Shown here piece after piece: positions 37,336-45,705 of a stretch of DNA of 45,804 nt. Position 1 is the stretch's first letter, and every line of letters begins with the position of its first letter. The notes under the pieces are model-generated. The model saw only the letters and a program-made list of their open reading frames with translations. It searched no databases and was not told the DNA's origin. Location of the stretch: the NCBI RefSeq assembly GCF_006864425.1, contig NZ_QHLI01000020.1:1-45804 (forward strand), written 5' to 3'. The position numbers and the translations under genes are program-made. The stretch comes from Campylobacter troglodytis (lineage in GTDB: Bacteria > Campylobacterota > Campylobacteria > Campylobacterales > Campylobacteraceae).

Positions 37336-37710
37336 ATGTGCATTTTATGTGGTGAGTTTATGGGATCCTTTCATTGGAGCGATCTAAATTTAAAAGAAAA
37401 AACGACATCGATCATAGGTGAAAATTCAAAAGAGTATAAAAGACAAAGGCTTAAAAGGGTTGATCTTTTAAATAAAATTCTAAGTTTTTACGCACTTAGT
37501 GTGGAGGATTGGCAAGGGGCTAGGTTTATTTTAAGGGATAAAAAGGGGCAAAGTGAGCTTGTTAATGATCTTGGAGATCTTTGGATCAAGGCAAATAAAT
37601 TAAGCACAAAGTCAATAGACATCTTGGATGAAAGCTTACTTAGTTTTTTACAACTTAGTTGTAAAGAAAATAGTAAGCAAAATTTACAAAAGGAAGCTAG
37701 AAGCCTTTAA
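37336..37710 (+). CDS. Small CxxC protein paired with a CobW-type GTPase
   Basis: 124 aa, opening MCILCGEFMGSFHWSD with a CxxC pair (Cys2, Cys5), then a basic, helical region (KRQRLKRVDLLNKIL, about 45-60) and a middle block VEDWQGARFILRDKKGQ (about 65-82). No membrane segment. A short 'MCxLCG...HW' protein followed by a CobW/COG0523 GTPase in the same direction suggests a metal-handling pair; this is inference from motifs and position. IS-6 now fills the gap between them. The start has gggaag 6 nt upstream. Confidence 0.7.
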   Translation: MCILCGEFMGSFHWSDLNLKEKTTSIIGENSKEYKRQRLKRVDLLNKILSFYALSVEDWQGARFILRDKKGQSELVNDLGDLWIKANKLSTKSIDILDESLLSFLQLSCKENSKQNLQKEARSL

Positions 37711-37966
37711 ATTCAAAAAATTTTTAGCACTTATTAAGCAAGGTTTTTGTGTCCTTTGGCAAATTTTTATTTAAAAAGCCTTTAAATTCACAAAGGATTA
37801 AAAGGCAGATTCTTTCAAAGCAAAGTTGAAAAAAATTCACAAAGCCCTTAAAAAAGTTGGCTCAATTAAACTTAAACCAAAGGGTTTTTAAGTTAACGCC
37901 TATGAAAAACAAAAGTCCGTTCCCAAATTGTCTCAAAAGAAATTTAGGGAAATTTTGCGTTATTTT

Positions 37967-38000
37967 TTACTTCGCCTTACGGTTCGTAACTTTGCAAGAA
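37967..38000 (+). repeat. Mini-insert, site 1, in IS-6
   Basis: 34 nt, ttacttcgccttacgg...gcaagaa, inserted between tgcgttatttt and gctctcgattta. Removing it restores LRYFALDLEAKK, which gives the cleanest view of the boundaries. Confidence 0.82.
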
Positions 38001-38151
38001 GCTCTCGATTTAGAGGCGAAAAAAATAGCTCAACTTTGTCAAATTTCAGAGCAAAGTTGTGTGTAAAAGCAAATTTTGTATTTTAACCCTTAAAGAATGC
38101 GAGAAGTTTTCCAAAATGAGTGGTGAAATTGAAGAGGGTGAGAGTTATTTT

Positions 38152-38186
38152 TTACTTCACCTTAGGACTCGTAACTGCTAGCAGAA
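38152..38186 (+). repeat. Mini-insert, site 2, in IS-6
   Basis: 35 nt, ttacttcaccttagg...ctagcagaa, after GAGAGTTATTTT (ESYF) and before GGAGCAAAAATAGTGCGTGG. Confidence 0.78.
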
Positions 38187-38246
38187 GGAGCAAAAATAGT
38201 GCGTGGCAAGTGTGGGCATGGGGCCGGTCGCAAAACGTCTGTGCTT

Positions 38247-38283
38247 TTACTTCATACTATGCGTCTTGTAACTGCAAGCGGAA
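38247..38283 (+). repeat. Mini-insert at a site 3/site 5 junction in IS-6
   Basis: 37 nt, ttacttcatactatg...gcaagcggaa. The left flank (aaacgtctgtgctt) is that of site 3. The right flank (gtttgcgaagtttagacttgc) is that of site 5 in IS-2. Confidence 0.72.
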
Positions 38284-38521
38284 GTTTGCGAAGTTTAGAC
38301 TTGCCAAATTTAGTGGCATTAAAAGAGAAAATTTTGTGTTCCATTTAAAAGAAACAGAATTAAGATATAAGGACAAAATCTTTATCAAAATTTGTTGAAA
38401 TTAATAAGAGAAAATCCTGTTAAGTTTAATTTAGCTAAAAAGTGTATCGTACAAAATATGGCTTAAATGCTTGATTTAAAGGCTTAAAATTAGCCTAAAC
38501 TTAGATCTTTAAAGGACAACA

Positions 38522-39508
38522 ATGGCTAAGATCCCAGTAAGCCTTGTAACAGGCTTTTTAGGAAGTGGCAAGACAAGCTTCTTAAAAGAGTTTTTAAGCT
38601 CAAACAATCAAAGTGGCATAGCCCTCATCATAAACGAGTTAGGCGAGGTGGCACTGGATCAAAGGATACTCAAAACAGCCCTTCGTTTTGAATATGAAAA
38701 AATGCTTTATTTAAATTCAGGCTGTGTGTGTTGTAACAAGCGCTTGGATCTAAAATCCTCCCTAAAAAGCCTACTTGAAAGCTATGAAAAAGAAGGAAAA
38801 GAGCTTAAACATATCATCATAGAAAGCACAGGATTAGCCCTTCCAGCTCCCATTCTTTGGACTCTTTTAAGCGATGCCTTTTTATCCTCTCATTTTAGCT
38901 TACAAACTGTTATATCTTGCGTTGATGCGCTAAATGGCTTTTTGCATCTTCAAAACGAAGAGGCAAGGCAGCAGATCATAGCAAGTGATCTGGTTTTACT
39001 TACAAAAACAGATTTAAAAGAGGATAATGAAGAATTAAAGGATGAATTATTGTCCTTAAATCCTAGCCTCCTTATACTTGATAAATCAAAATTAAACTAC
39101 AAGGAGTTTTTTGCCCCTCAAAATAAGCTTTATACTAGCCTTTCTAAGATCAATTCTTTTGAAATTCAAAGCGATCAAGAAGCTCACAAAGAGGGCTTTG
39201 AAAGCCTTGCTCTTGGCTTTTGTGGGAGTGTGGAGTGGAGTGCCTTTGGAATTTGGCTTAGTGCTTTGTTGCACAAATACGGCACTCAGATTATGAGGGT
39301 AAAGGGGCTTTTGGATATAGGGGAGGATTTTTTGATCAGCGTTAATGGAGTAGGACACATAATCCACACCCCAACCCACATAAAAAAGGATGAGGAGTTA
39401 GGCTCAAAGCTAGTTTTTATAACAAGAAAGCTAGAAAAGCAAAGACTTCTTCGCTCACTTCAAGCTTTCAAGTCGCTACTTAAAACAGAGTTTGTGATTT
39501 TGGGATAA
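38522..39508 (+). CDS. CobW/COG0523-family GTPase
   Basis: 328 aa. P-loop GFLGSGKTS (11-19), metal-binding GCVCC (67-71), and the nucleotide-base motif TKTD (about 160-163) define the G3E family. A shorter C-terminal CobW-like domain follows (about 235-320, with IMRVKGLLDI). These GTPases deliver or insert metals such as zinc or cobalt; the specific metal is unknown. Before IS-6 arrived it probably followed the CxxC gene at 37336 directly. It has aaagga upstream and may now rely on a promoter near the IS end. Confidence 0.9.
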   Translation: MAKIPVSLVTGFLGSGKTSFLKEFLSSNNQSGIALIINELGEVALDQRILKTALRFEYEKMLYLNSGCVCCNKRLDLKSSLKSLLESYEKEGKELKHIIIESTGLALPAPILWTLLSDAFLSSHFSLQTVISCVDALNGFLHLQNEEARQQIIASDLVLLTKTDLKEDNEELKDELLSLNPSLLILDKSKLNYKEFFAPQNKLYTSLSKINSFEIQSDQEAHKEGFESLALGFCGSVEWSAFGIWLSALLHKYGTQIMRVKGLLDIGEDFLISVNGVGHIIHTPTHIKKDEELGSKLVFITRKLEKQRLLRSLQAFKSLLKTEFVILG

Positions 39509-39670
39509 ATTAAAGATTTTTTGTAAAAAAAACTTTGTAATTTTGGCCTTTTTTGACAAAGAGGCTTAAAAATTCAAGCAAGGGGGTGAATTTTTATGAT
39601 TTTATCTTCTTGAGAAATTGCATAATGTATCATAGAATGAAAAAATTTTTCTAAGATCAATGCTTTTTAA

Positions 39671-40131
39671 AGTCTATATTTTAAAAACTATCGATTTTAG
39701 ACAAAATACTAATTTGTCATTTTAAGCAAAGTATCTCAACAAGATACTCAAAACGGCACTCTTTGTCATACTAAGGAGAGTGTGTAGTACGAGTGAAGTA
39801 TCTCGTAATTCAAAAAGAGATTTTTCGCTTTGTGCTTTGCTCAAAATGACAAAATTTTTGTCATACTAAGCATTGCGAAGTATCTAAAAGCTTAGTTTTT
39901 TAGCAAACCTTGTCATACCAAGCGAATGCGAAGTATCTCATAGCTGAGGAAATTTTTTGCTTTGGCTATGTCTAAAAGCCCTACTGGGTCGCTAGGCTTA
40001 GAATGACAAAATTCTTGTCATTTCCGCGTGTGCTAAGAATTCACAAATTTATGCAGAAGCACCTTGAATTTAATGCATTCTTCGCCCATAGGCTAAAAAT
40101 GACAAATAAACACTTGTTTGAAAAAAGAGCA
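39671..40131. mobile_element. Decayed MITE-like repeat, about 460 bp
   Basis: The right end (cttgtttgaaaaaagagc) resembles MITE-A and MITE-B, and the left arm (tcgattttagacaaaatac) is the inner part of their ends. The interior carries cgaagtatctcaacaag, actcaaaacggcactct and tagaatgacaaaattctt, shared with 18200-18420, and at least two copies of the core hairpin. The flanking octamers do not match. The remaining gap (39509-40455) is noncoding. Confidence 0.6.
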
Positions 40132-40455
40132 TTTTAAAAAAGATAGCTAAGCTTTTAGTGCCTTAGCTGTAAGCTATAAATTTAAAATGAGGTTTTAATT
40201 TAAGCTTTAAACAACTTGAAAATGTCATTTTGTCATTTTGTTAAGAAGCTAGAATTTTTTACAAAAGGCTTACAAAACGCATATTAAAATTCACTTAAAA
40301 GCTTGAATTTTTATTTATCCAAAAATGATCAATTTGACAAGAAAGCATTTTTTGCAAAAAAGCCTTTAAAAAAAGCTTTAAATAAGAGTTTATTAATCAT
40401 TTATTCATAGATCCTTGCTAAAATGAGGCTTTAACTTCATTATAAAGGATACAAA

Positions 40456-41052
40456 ATGAAAAAATCAGTTCTCATCGTAGGTGGCTCTATATCGGGCTTG
40501 ACAGCGGCCTTGGTTTTAGCAAGTGCTAAAAATGCAGATCTTGACTTTGAGATCACAGTTGTAGATGATGGAAAGCCTGATCTAAACGCTGTGGCAATCT
40601 ACAATGTCCCCTTGTTTCCAAAGGGAATTCAAGGAAAAGAGATCATAGAGGCTACAAAAAAGCAGATTGAAACCCTCATTACAGTAAAGTATATTCAAGG
40701 CACTGTTGCTGAGATTAGCGGTTCAAAGGGTGCTTTTGTGGCTAAGGGCGAGGGCATAGAGCTTAAAGCTGATTATGTTGTTTTAGCAACTGGTGCTTCT
40801 CGCTTTGACATAAAGGGCTTTGGCGACATAGTAAGGCCGCACGAGCTTATGAATAAGCCAAATAAGATCAAACTAGCCACCACGGGCCGTCAGCTTGTAA
40901 AAGACGGTGTTTATGCTGCTGGACTTGCTAGTGGGGTAACTACTATGGTAACTTGCGCCATAGGTAGTGGTAGCGAGGCTGCTTGCGCCATTTTAAGCGA
41001 CATAAAGGGCGAGGTAAGCATAGTGCATGACACCCCTACAACTAGGTCTTAA
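40456..41052 (+). CDS. Small FAD/NAD-binding oxidoreductase-like protein
   Basis: 198 aa, resembling thioredoxin-reductase-type flavoproteins but much shorter (usual about 310). A dinucleotide loop VGGSISGL (8-15), an ATGAS motif (111-115) and GVYAAGLASG (151-160) are present. The last replaces the Asp that normally contacts FAD in GxFAAGD, and there is no CxxC. The middle NAD(P)H domain appears to be absent. It may bind FAD differently or work with a partner. Start supported by aagga 7 nt upstream. Confidence 0.75.
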   Translation: MKKSVLIVGGSISGLTAALVLASAKNADLDFEITVVDDGKPDLNAVAIYNVPLFPKGIQGKEIIEATKKQIETLITVKYIQGTVAEISGSKGAFVAKGEGIELKADYVVLATGASRFDIKGFGDIVRPHELMNKPNKIKLATTGRQLVKDGVYAAGLASGVTTMVTCAIGSGSEAACAILSDIKGEVSIVHDTPTTRS

Positions 41053-41119
41053 CTGCCGTTAATCTTTCTCTTGCCTTTTTTGGCTAGAATTTAGACTAAA
41101 TTCTCAAAAAGGCAAGATT

Positions 41120-41557
41120 ATGGAAAACATCTATCCCATCTTTTTAACCATACATCTACTCTGTGCTATCGTGTTTTTAGGCTTTATCTTTTGTGATATA
41201 GTGCTTTTGAGTGTGATTAAAAAAACTGTTAGTGAAACTGCCTTGCAGGCTATGATGAAGAGGGCTATAAAGATAATGCCCCTCTGTGTTCTTTTGCTAG
41301 TCATTACAGGAGGGGCTATGATGACTAGGTATTTAAGCTTTAGAACAGGCCTTGAGGGCTTTTTTGGCACACCCTTGCAAAGCTTTTTAAGCATTAAGAT
41401 CATCCTAGCCCTTGTCATAGTATGCTTGGTTATTAACGCTCTTACTCATAAATTCATACTCAAAAGAGAAAATTTCCTAGCAGCCTACACCCACAAGATA
41501 GTTTTTGTGCTTGGCTTTTTCATAGTGGTCTTAGCAAAACTAGCCTTTTTTGTTTAG
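41120..41557 (+). CDS. Four-helix membrane protein (CopD/DUF2269-like)
   Basis: 145 aa with four hydrophobic segments (about 7-29, 50-68, 88-108, 124-144) and small charged loops. The first helix has a His (IHLLCAIVFLG) as in haem- or copper-binding CopD-like families. It starts 68 bp after the flavoprotein-like gene in the same direction, so they may be co-transcribed and form a small redox pair. The family call is tentative. Confidence 0.68.
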   Translation: MENIYPIFLTIHLLCAIVFLGFIFCDIVLLSVIKKTVSETALQAMMKRAIKIMPLCVLLLVITGGAMMTRYLSFRTGLEGFFGTPLQSFLSIKIILALVIVCLVINALTHKFILKRENFLAAYTHKIVFVLGFFIVVLAKLAFFV

Positions 41558-42253
41558 TCTTAAATTTAAAAAGATCTGATTTGGCCCTTAAATTCAAGCT
41601 GCTTTAAGTCTTGCTTTTAAGAGCTTTTGTCCATCTTGCCTTTAAAACTGCTTTGTTTAAATTCAAGCTTTTAGAGTTTTGTTTCAAAGCTACTTTAAAT
41701 TTAACTAGTGTTTTTTTTGAAACTGTATCAAGCTTTTCTAACTTTGTTTTGAAATCTTTTAACTTTAATCTCAACCTTCTTGCCTAAATTTTTAGTTTTA
41801 TTAAAATATTTTTTCTTAATTTCAAGCATTTAAGGACCTGTCTTAAAACTTAATTTAACTAGCACTTTTTGCCAAAGTTTTAAAATTTCTTAAAAACACC
41901 CTTTAAATTTTATCAAAACAAGAAAGCTTAAAAAATAATTTTTGCAACTTGGCTTTGCCATTTTAAATCTCCTTGCTTGAATTTTTGAATTTGTGAAAAT
42001 TTTGTTTTTTGTTTAAAATCGTTTTTTTTAAATTCAAGCCTTTTAAGTCCTAATTTTATTTTCAAGTTCTTTAGATTTAAGCTGCTTTGCTTGAATTTAT
42101 GCCTTTAAGCTTTTAAAATTCAAATCCAAAGTTAAGATTGGCTTTTTAAAACTCAAATTTCAAGTAAGCGAAACCGCTTAAAGCCTTAAACTTACCCCCC
42201 CTTAAAATGCTTAAATTTTAAGCCTACCTCTAAGTATAAACAGTTATTTATGC
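41558..42253. other. Noncoding gap upstream of the DASS transporter
   Basis: Very AT-rich, dominated by variants of ttaaattcaagc. No ORF with start signals. A C7 run lies at 42195-42201, some 50 nt upstream of the -10 box. Confidence 0.55.
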
Positions 42254-42259
42254 TATAAT
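42254..42259 (+). promoter_or_regulatory. -10 element for the DASS transporter gene
   Basis: tataat preceded by tgc (extended -10-like 'atgctataat'), about 30 nt before the GTG start. Confidence 0.6.
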
Positions 42260-42289
42260 TTTTAATTTTAAACAAAAAGGTAATTTTAA

Positions 42290-43696
42290 GTGGAAAGAAT
42301 TAGACTTCGCCGTTCAAGAAGAATCATCAAAAGCCCAACAGTTAGAAGTTTTATCGGTATTTTTATGGCTATTTTTTTAGCCTTTCTTGTTATCCTTGTT
42401 AGCCATTTTTATCTTAATGCCTCCTTTAAGGTTTGCGTCCTACTTGGCATCATAGCCCTTCTTGTAACCTTATGGACCAATAAAGCTTTGCCTATGGGCG
42501 TTGTATCCTTGCTTCCTATTATCTTGTTTCCAAGTTTTGGCATACTAGATACCAAAAGTGCTACTTCAAATTACGCAAATCCCATTATGTATTTATTCTT
42601 AGGCGGCTTTATGATAGCAGCTGCTACCGAGAAGATAGGACTTCATAAATTGCTTGCAAAAAGTTTTTTGGCTAAATTTCCTAAAAATCCCACAGGTGCC
42701 ATAGCTGCTCTTGGTTGTGCTTGTGTTATACTAGGCTCAGCACTTTCAAACTCCACAGTTGCACTCTTGCTTCTTCCTGTGGCTATGAGCTTGTCAAAAG
42801 AGCCCTTTTTAAGAACCCGTTTTTTACTAGCCATTGCCTTTGCTGCAAGCATTAGCGGCATCACAACGCCCATTTCAAGTCCGCCAAATCTCATATTTTT
42901 GGGCTTTTTAGAAAGCTTAAAATTACCCTCCGTCAGCTTTACAACCTGGATCTTTATGATGCTTCCACTTACCCTTTTAATGCTCTTTGTTATGGTTAAA
43001 ATACTTTCTTTTAATACCTCAAATTACGAGCTAAATTTAGCCCAGTTTGATGAGGTGCAAGTTACAAGTGAGCATAAAAGATTGCTTGTAATGCTTGGTG
43101 TTTTGCTATTCATACTCTTTATAAACTCCCCCATTCGCCCCTTTTATGATGGCTTGGGGCTTAATGAAAATGTGATCTTGCTTGCCTTTGGGCTTTTGAT
43201 GTTTGTGCCAAGACTTGGTTTTTTAAGCTGGGATGATAGCAGATCCATTCCTTATGAGCTTATCTTTTTGTTTGGGGCTAGTTTTTGCATAGCTATGGCC
43301 TTTTCTCAAGCTGAGCTTGGAGGAGCCTTCGAGAAATTCTTTGCTCTTTTTAGTGAGCTTCCTTTTATACTCTTTGTTTTTATAGCAGGTTGTTGTGCTG
43401 TGGTAGCTACAAGCTTATTATCTACAACAGCTTTAATAGCCATCATCTTACCCGTCATCAATGTAGCCACAGCTAGCTTCTTAGATGATACTTACAGAAT
43501 GCTTACTATGCTAATCATCACCATTTGTGCTAGCTTTTCCTTTATGATACCCATCTCAACACCTCCAAATGCCATAGTCTTTAATCAAGGAGGAATCAAG
43601 GTTTTTGATATGATTAGATTTGGCTTTGTTTTAAGTGTGGTTGGGGTGCTTTTGATCACTATTTTTGCGGCTTGGTATTGGTGGCTTTTTGTTTAA
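42290..43696 (+). CDS. DASS (SLC13-type) dicarboxylate transporter
   Basis: 468 aa from GTG, with aagg 8 nt upstream. A basic N-terminus (RIRLRRSRRIIK) is followed by about eleven membrane segments. The two repeat signatures are visible: SNSTVALLLLP near residue 145-155 in the first half and TSLLSTTALIAIILPV in the second. SISGITTPISSPPNLIFLG and FMIPISTPPNAIVF are the paired Pro-rich sodium/substrate loops. Substrates are probably C4-dicarboxylates, citrate or sulfate, most likely a dicarboxylate. Confidence 0.88.
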   Translation: MERIRLRRSRRIIKSPTVRSFIGIFMAIFLAFLVILVSHFYLNASFKVCVLLGIIALLVTLWTNKALPMGVVSLLPIILFPSFGILDTKSATSNYANPIMYLFLGGFMIAAATEKIGLHKLLAKSFLAKFPKNPTGAIAALGCACVILGSALSNSTVALLLLPVAMSLSKEPFLRTRFLLAIAFAASISGITTPISSPPNLIFLGFLESLKLPSVSFTTWIFMMLPLTLLMLFVMVKILSFNTSNYELNLAQFDEVQVTSEHKRLLVMLGVLLFILFINSPIRPFYDGLGLNENVILLAFGLLMFVPRLGFLSWDDSRSIPYELIFLFGASFCIAMAFSQAELGGAFEKFFALFSELPFILFVFIAGCCAVVATSLLSTTALIAIILPVINVATASFLDDTYRMLTMLIITICASFSFMIPISTPPNAIVFNQGGIKVFDMIRFGFVLSVVGVLLITIFAAWYWWLFV

Positions 43697-43771
43697 GCTA
43701 AATCTTGCTTTGAAAACAGTTAATTTTAAACCCTTAGACATTAAAGCTAGATAAATTTAAAAAGGCAAACA

Positions 43772-45704
43772 ATGAATTTTAATGATATACAAAAAAAGAT
43801 CTATGCAAAGAATTTAAAGGTATTAGAGGGTAGCTTACTTGAAAAGAAATTTAAGGCATATAAAAAGCCAAAGTGCTTCATCCCTCATTTTTCAAGCGAC
43901 AGTCTTGATATAAACATAGAGGATCTAAGAACAAAAAGCCTTATTTATGAGTATCCCTTGCAAGAATTAAGTCAAAAATTAAGCCTATATCAAGATAAAT
44001 ATATCTTATATCCTTATTTGTATTTTTATGGGCTTGGAAACGGTCTTTTATACAAGGTTTTGCTTCAAAATGAGCAGCTTAGATGCATAGTGGTTTTTGA
44101 ATCAAACTTAGAGCTTATTTGGCTTATTTTTCATCTTGTGGATCTTTCAAAGGAGCTAAGAAGAGCAAGGCTTGTCATACTTACAAGCTGCGAATATGGA
44201 TTTTTTAAAAACTTCTTTTTAGATAAAAACCGCAGAAGCTTTGCAAAGAGCTATTTTTTAGCCTCTCACAGCTTATACTATGAAAAATTTACTGATGAGC
44301 TTAATATTATAAACGAGACTGTAAAAAGGGCTATAAACGATACAGCCTTAGAATTTGGAAACTCCTTAGATGATGCCTTGCAAGGCTTACACCAGCTTTG
44401 TTTAAACTATGTCAAATTCATAAAGGCACCAAACAACAAGGAATTTTTTAGCAAAAGAGTAGCACAGGATCAAACAGCCATTTGCGTAGCCACAGGTCCA
44501 AGCCTTACAAAGCAACTTCCCTTGCTTAAAGAAATTCAAGATAGAGTTGCCATCTTTGCTGCTGATTCTGCTTATGTTATTTTGATGCAAAATGACATAG
44601 TGCCAGATTACATTTTTAGCTTAGAACGCTTAGAGCTAACTAGCGAGTTTTTTAAAGAAGATTACAAGGATAAGGACAAAGACTCTGTTTTTGTCCTTGC
44701 CGATGTGGTTCATCCTAAGAGCTTAAATTATTTGGATCTTCACAAAAAACAATATGTAGGCTTTACAAGAAGTGGGGGGGGGGGGGGCAACTGTTGCCTT
44801 TTATGCCCTGCAAGCAGCTGCTTATCTTAGATACAAAAAGATCATACTCATAGGACAGGATCTAGCCTATGCAAATGATCTGGCATCTCATGCCAAGGGA
44901 CATTTAATAGGTGAGTTTTATGACACAAACCGTTTTGAAAAAAAACAAGTCTTAGCTTATGGGGGCAAAGGAAAGGTTTTAAGCCACGAGCTTTGGCTTT
45001 ACTTTAAGGGACAGATCGAAGGCTTAATATCTTCTTTTGATAAAAGCATAGCTGTTATAAACTCTACTGAGGGAGGTGCAAGGATAGAAGGAGCCATAGA
45101 AATGCCCTTTGTTAAGGTTTGTGAGAGCTTTATAACTAAGGATAAAAAACAGTTTGCCCCTTTAAGCTTGCCTAGTAAAAAAACGGTTGGCACTAGATTA
45201 CTTAGAGCCTATGTGCAAATGAAAAAATACCTTCTTAAAAGCGAGCAGCTAAGAGAGGGGTATGAGCTTAGATTATCAGCCTTGCAAGGTGTAGTTAAAG
45301 AGCTTCAAGGGCTAAATTCTTTGGATTATAACACAAACAAAGAGTATTTTTCAAAGGCAGAAGAAATTATAACTGAGCTTAAAAACGAGCTTGAGGATCA
45401 AAAAAGATCTGGCTATGTGTATGAGATCATAGCCTCAGGGCTCTTGCATTTTGAGCAAGAACTTGGGCTTTTATTTGTCTATAAGCCTAAAAATGAGATA
45501 GAAAAAAACGAAAAAATGTTTTTGTGGATAGCAAGGCATATAGAATTACTGGCTAATTTAATTAACTGTTGCATTAAACAAAAAGAGCTTATTGAGGATT
45601 CTTTAAATTCTTTAAAAAATGCCATCAAAGAAGAAGGAAAGGAGCTTGCAAGCAAGATGCTTTTGATAGATAAAAAGGATGAGAAAGCCTTGATCTTTTC
45701 TTGA
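43772..45704 (+). CDS. maf: Phase-variable motility accessory factor (Maf, DUF115), out of frame here
   Basis: The gene is split by a G14 run (44774-44787). The first frame (43772-44830) carries residues 1-338 of Maf and then 14 out-of-frame residues. The second (to 45704) carries the rest. With G13 (or G10, G16) the two join through SGGGGATVAFYALQAAA into about 643 aa, normal for Maf proteins. The DUF115 core is visible: CVATGPSL (238-245) and, after the tract, IILIGQDLAYAND. The family adds or helps add pseudaminic/legionaminic acid to flagellin. ATG 43772 has aaaggc upstream. As read, the product is truncated, so the gene is OFF in this sequence. Confidence 0.92.
44774..44787 (+). repeat. 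G14 contingency tract in maf
   Basis: Fourteen consecutive G in the coding region, the longest G run in the window. Frame counting shows G13 as ON and G14 as OFF. Confidence 0.95.
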
Positions 45705-45705
45705 A

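Larger units (their letters stand above)
37859..38436 (+). mobile_element. IS1595-type element remnant IS-6
   Basis: The left end ggctcaattaaacttaa (37859) and a decayed right inverse (taagtttaatttagct, ending 38436) bound 578 bp. The flanking octamers aaaaagtt (37851-37858) and aaaaagtg (38437-38444) match at 7 of 8. Transposase pieces: DLEAKKIAQLCQISEQS, then EIEEGESYF, then RGKCGHGAGRK, and KRENFVFHLKETELRYK. Mini-inserts at 37967-38000, 38152-38186 and 38247-38283 interrupt it. The part between site 3 and site 5 is missing. Confidence 0.85.

Noticed and set aside
37857-38398. Plus-strand frames of 69 and 92 aa between the CxxC gene and the GTPase gene
   Set aside because: They start in or lie within IS-6 and are transposase remnants.
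41558-42289. Riboswitch or small RNA upstream of the DASS gene
   Set aside because: Only low-complexity ttaaattcaagc words; the leader after the -10 box is too short to hold a riboswitch.
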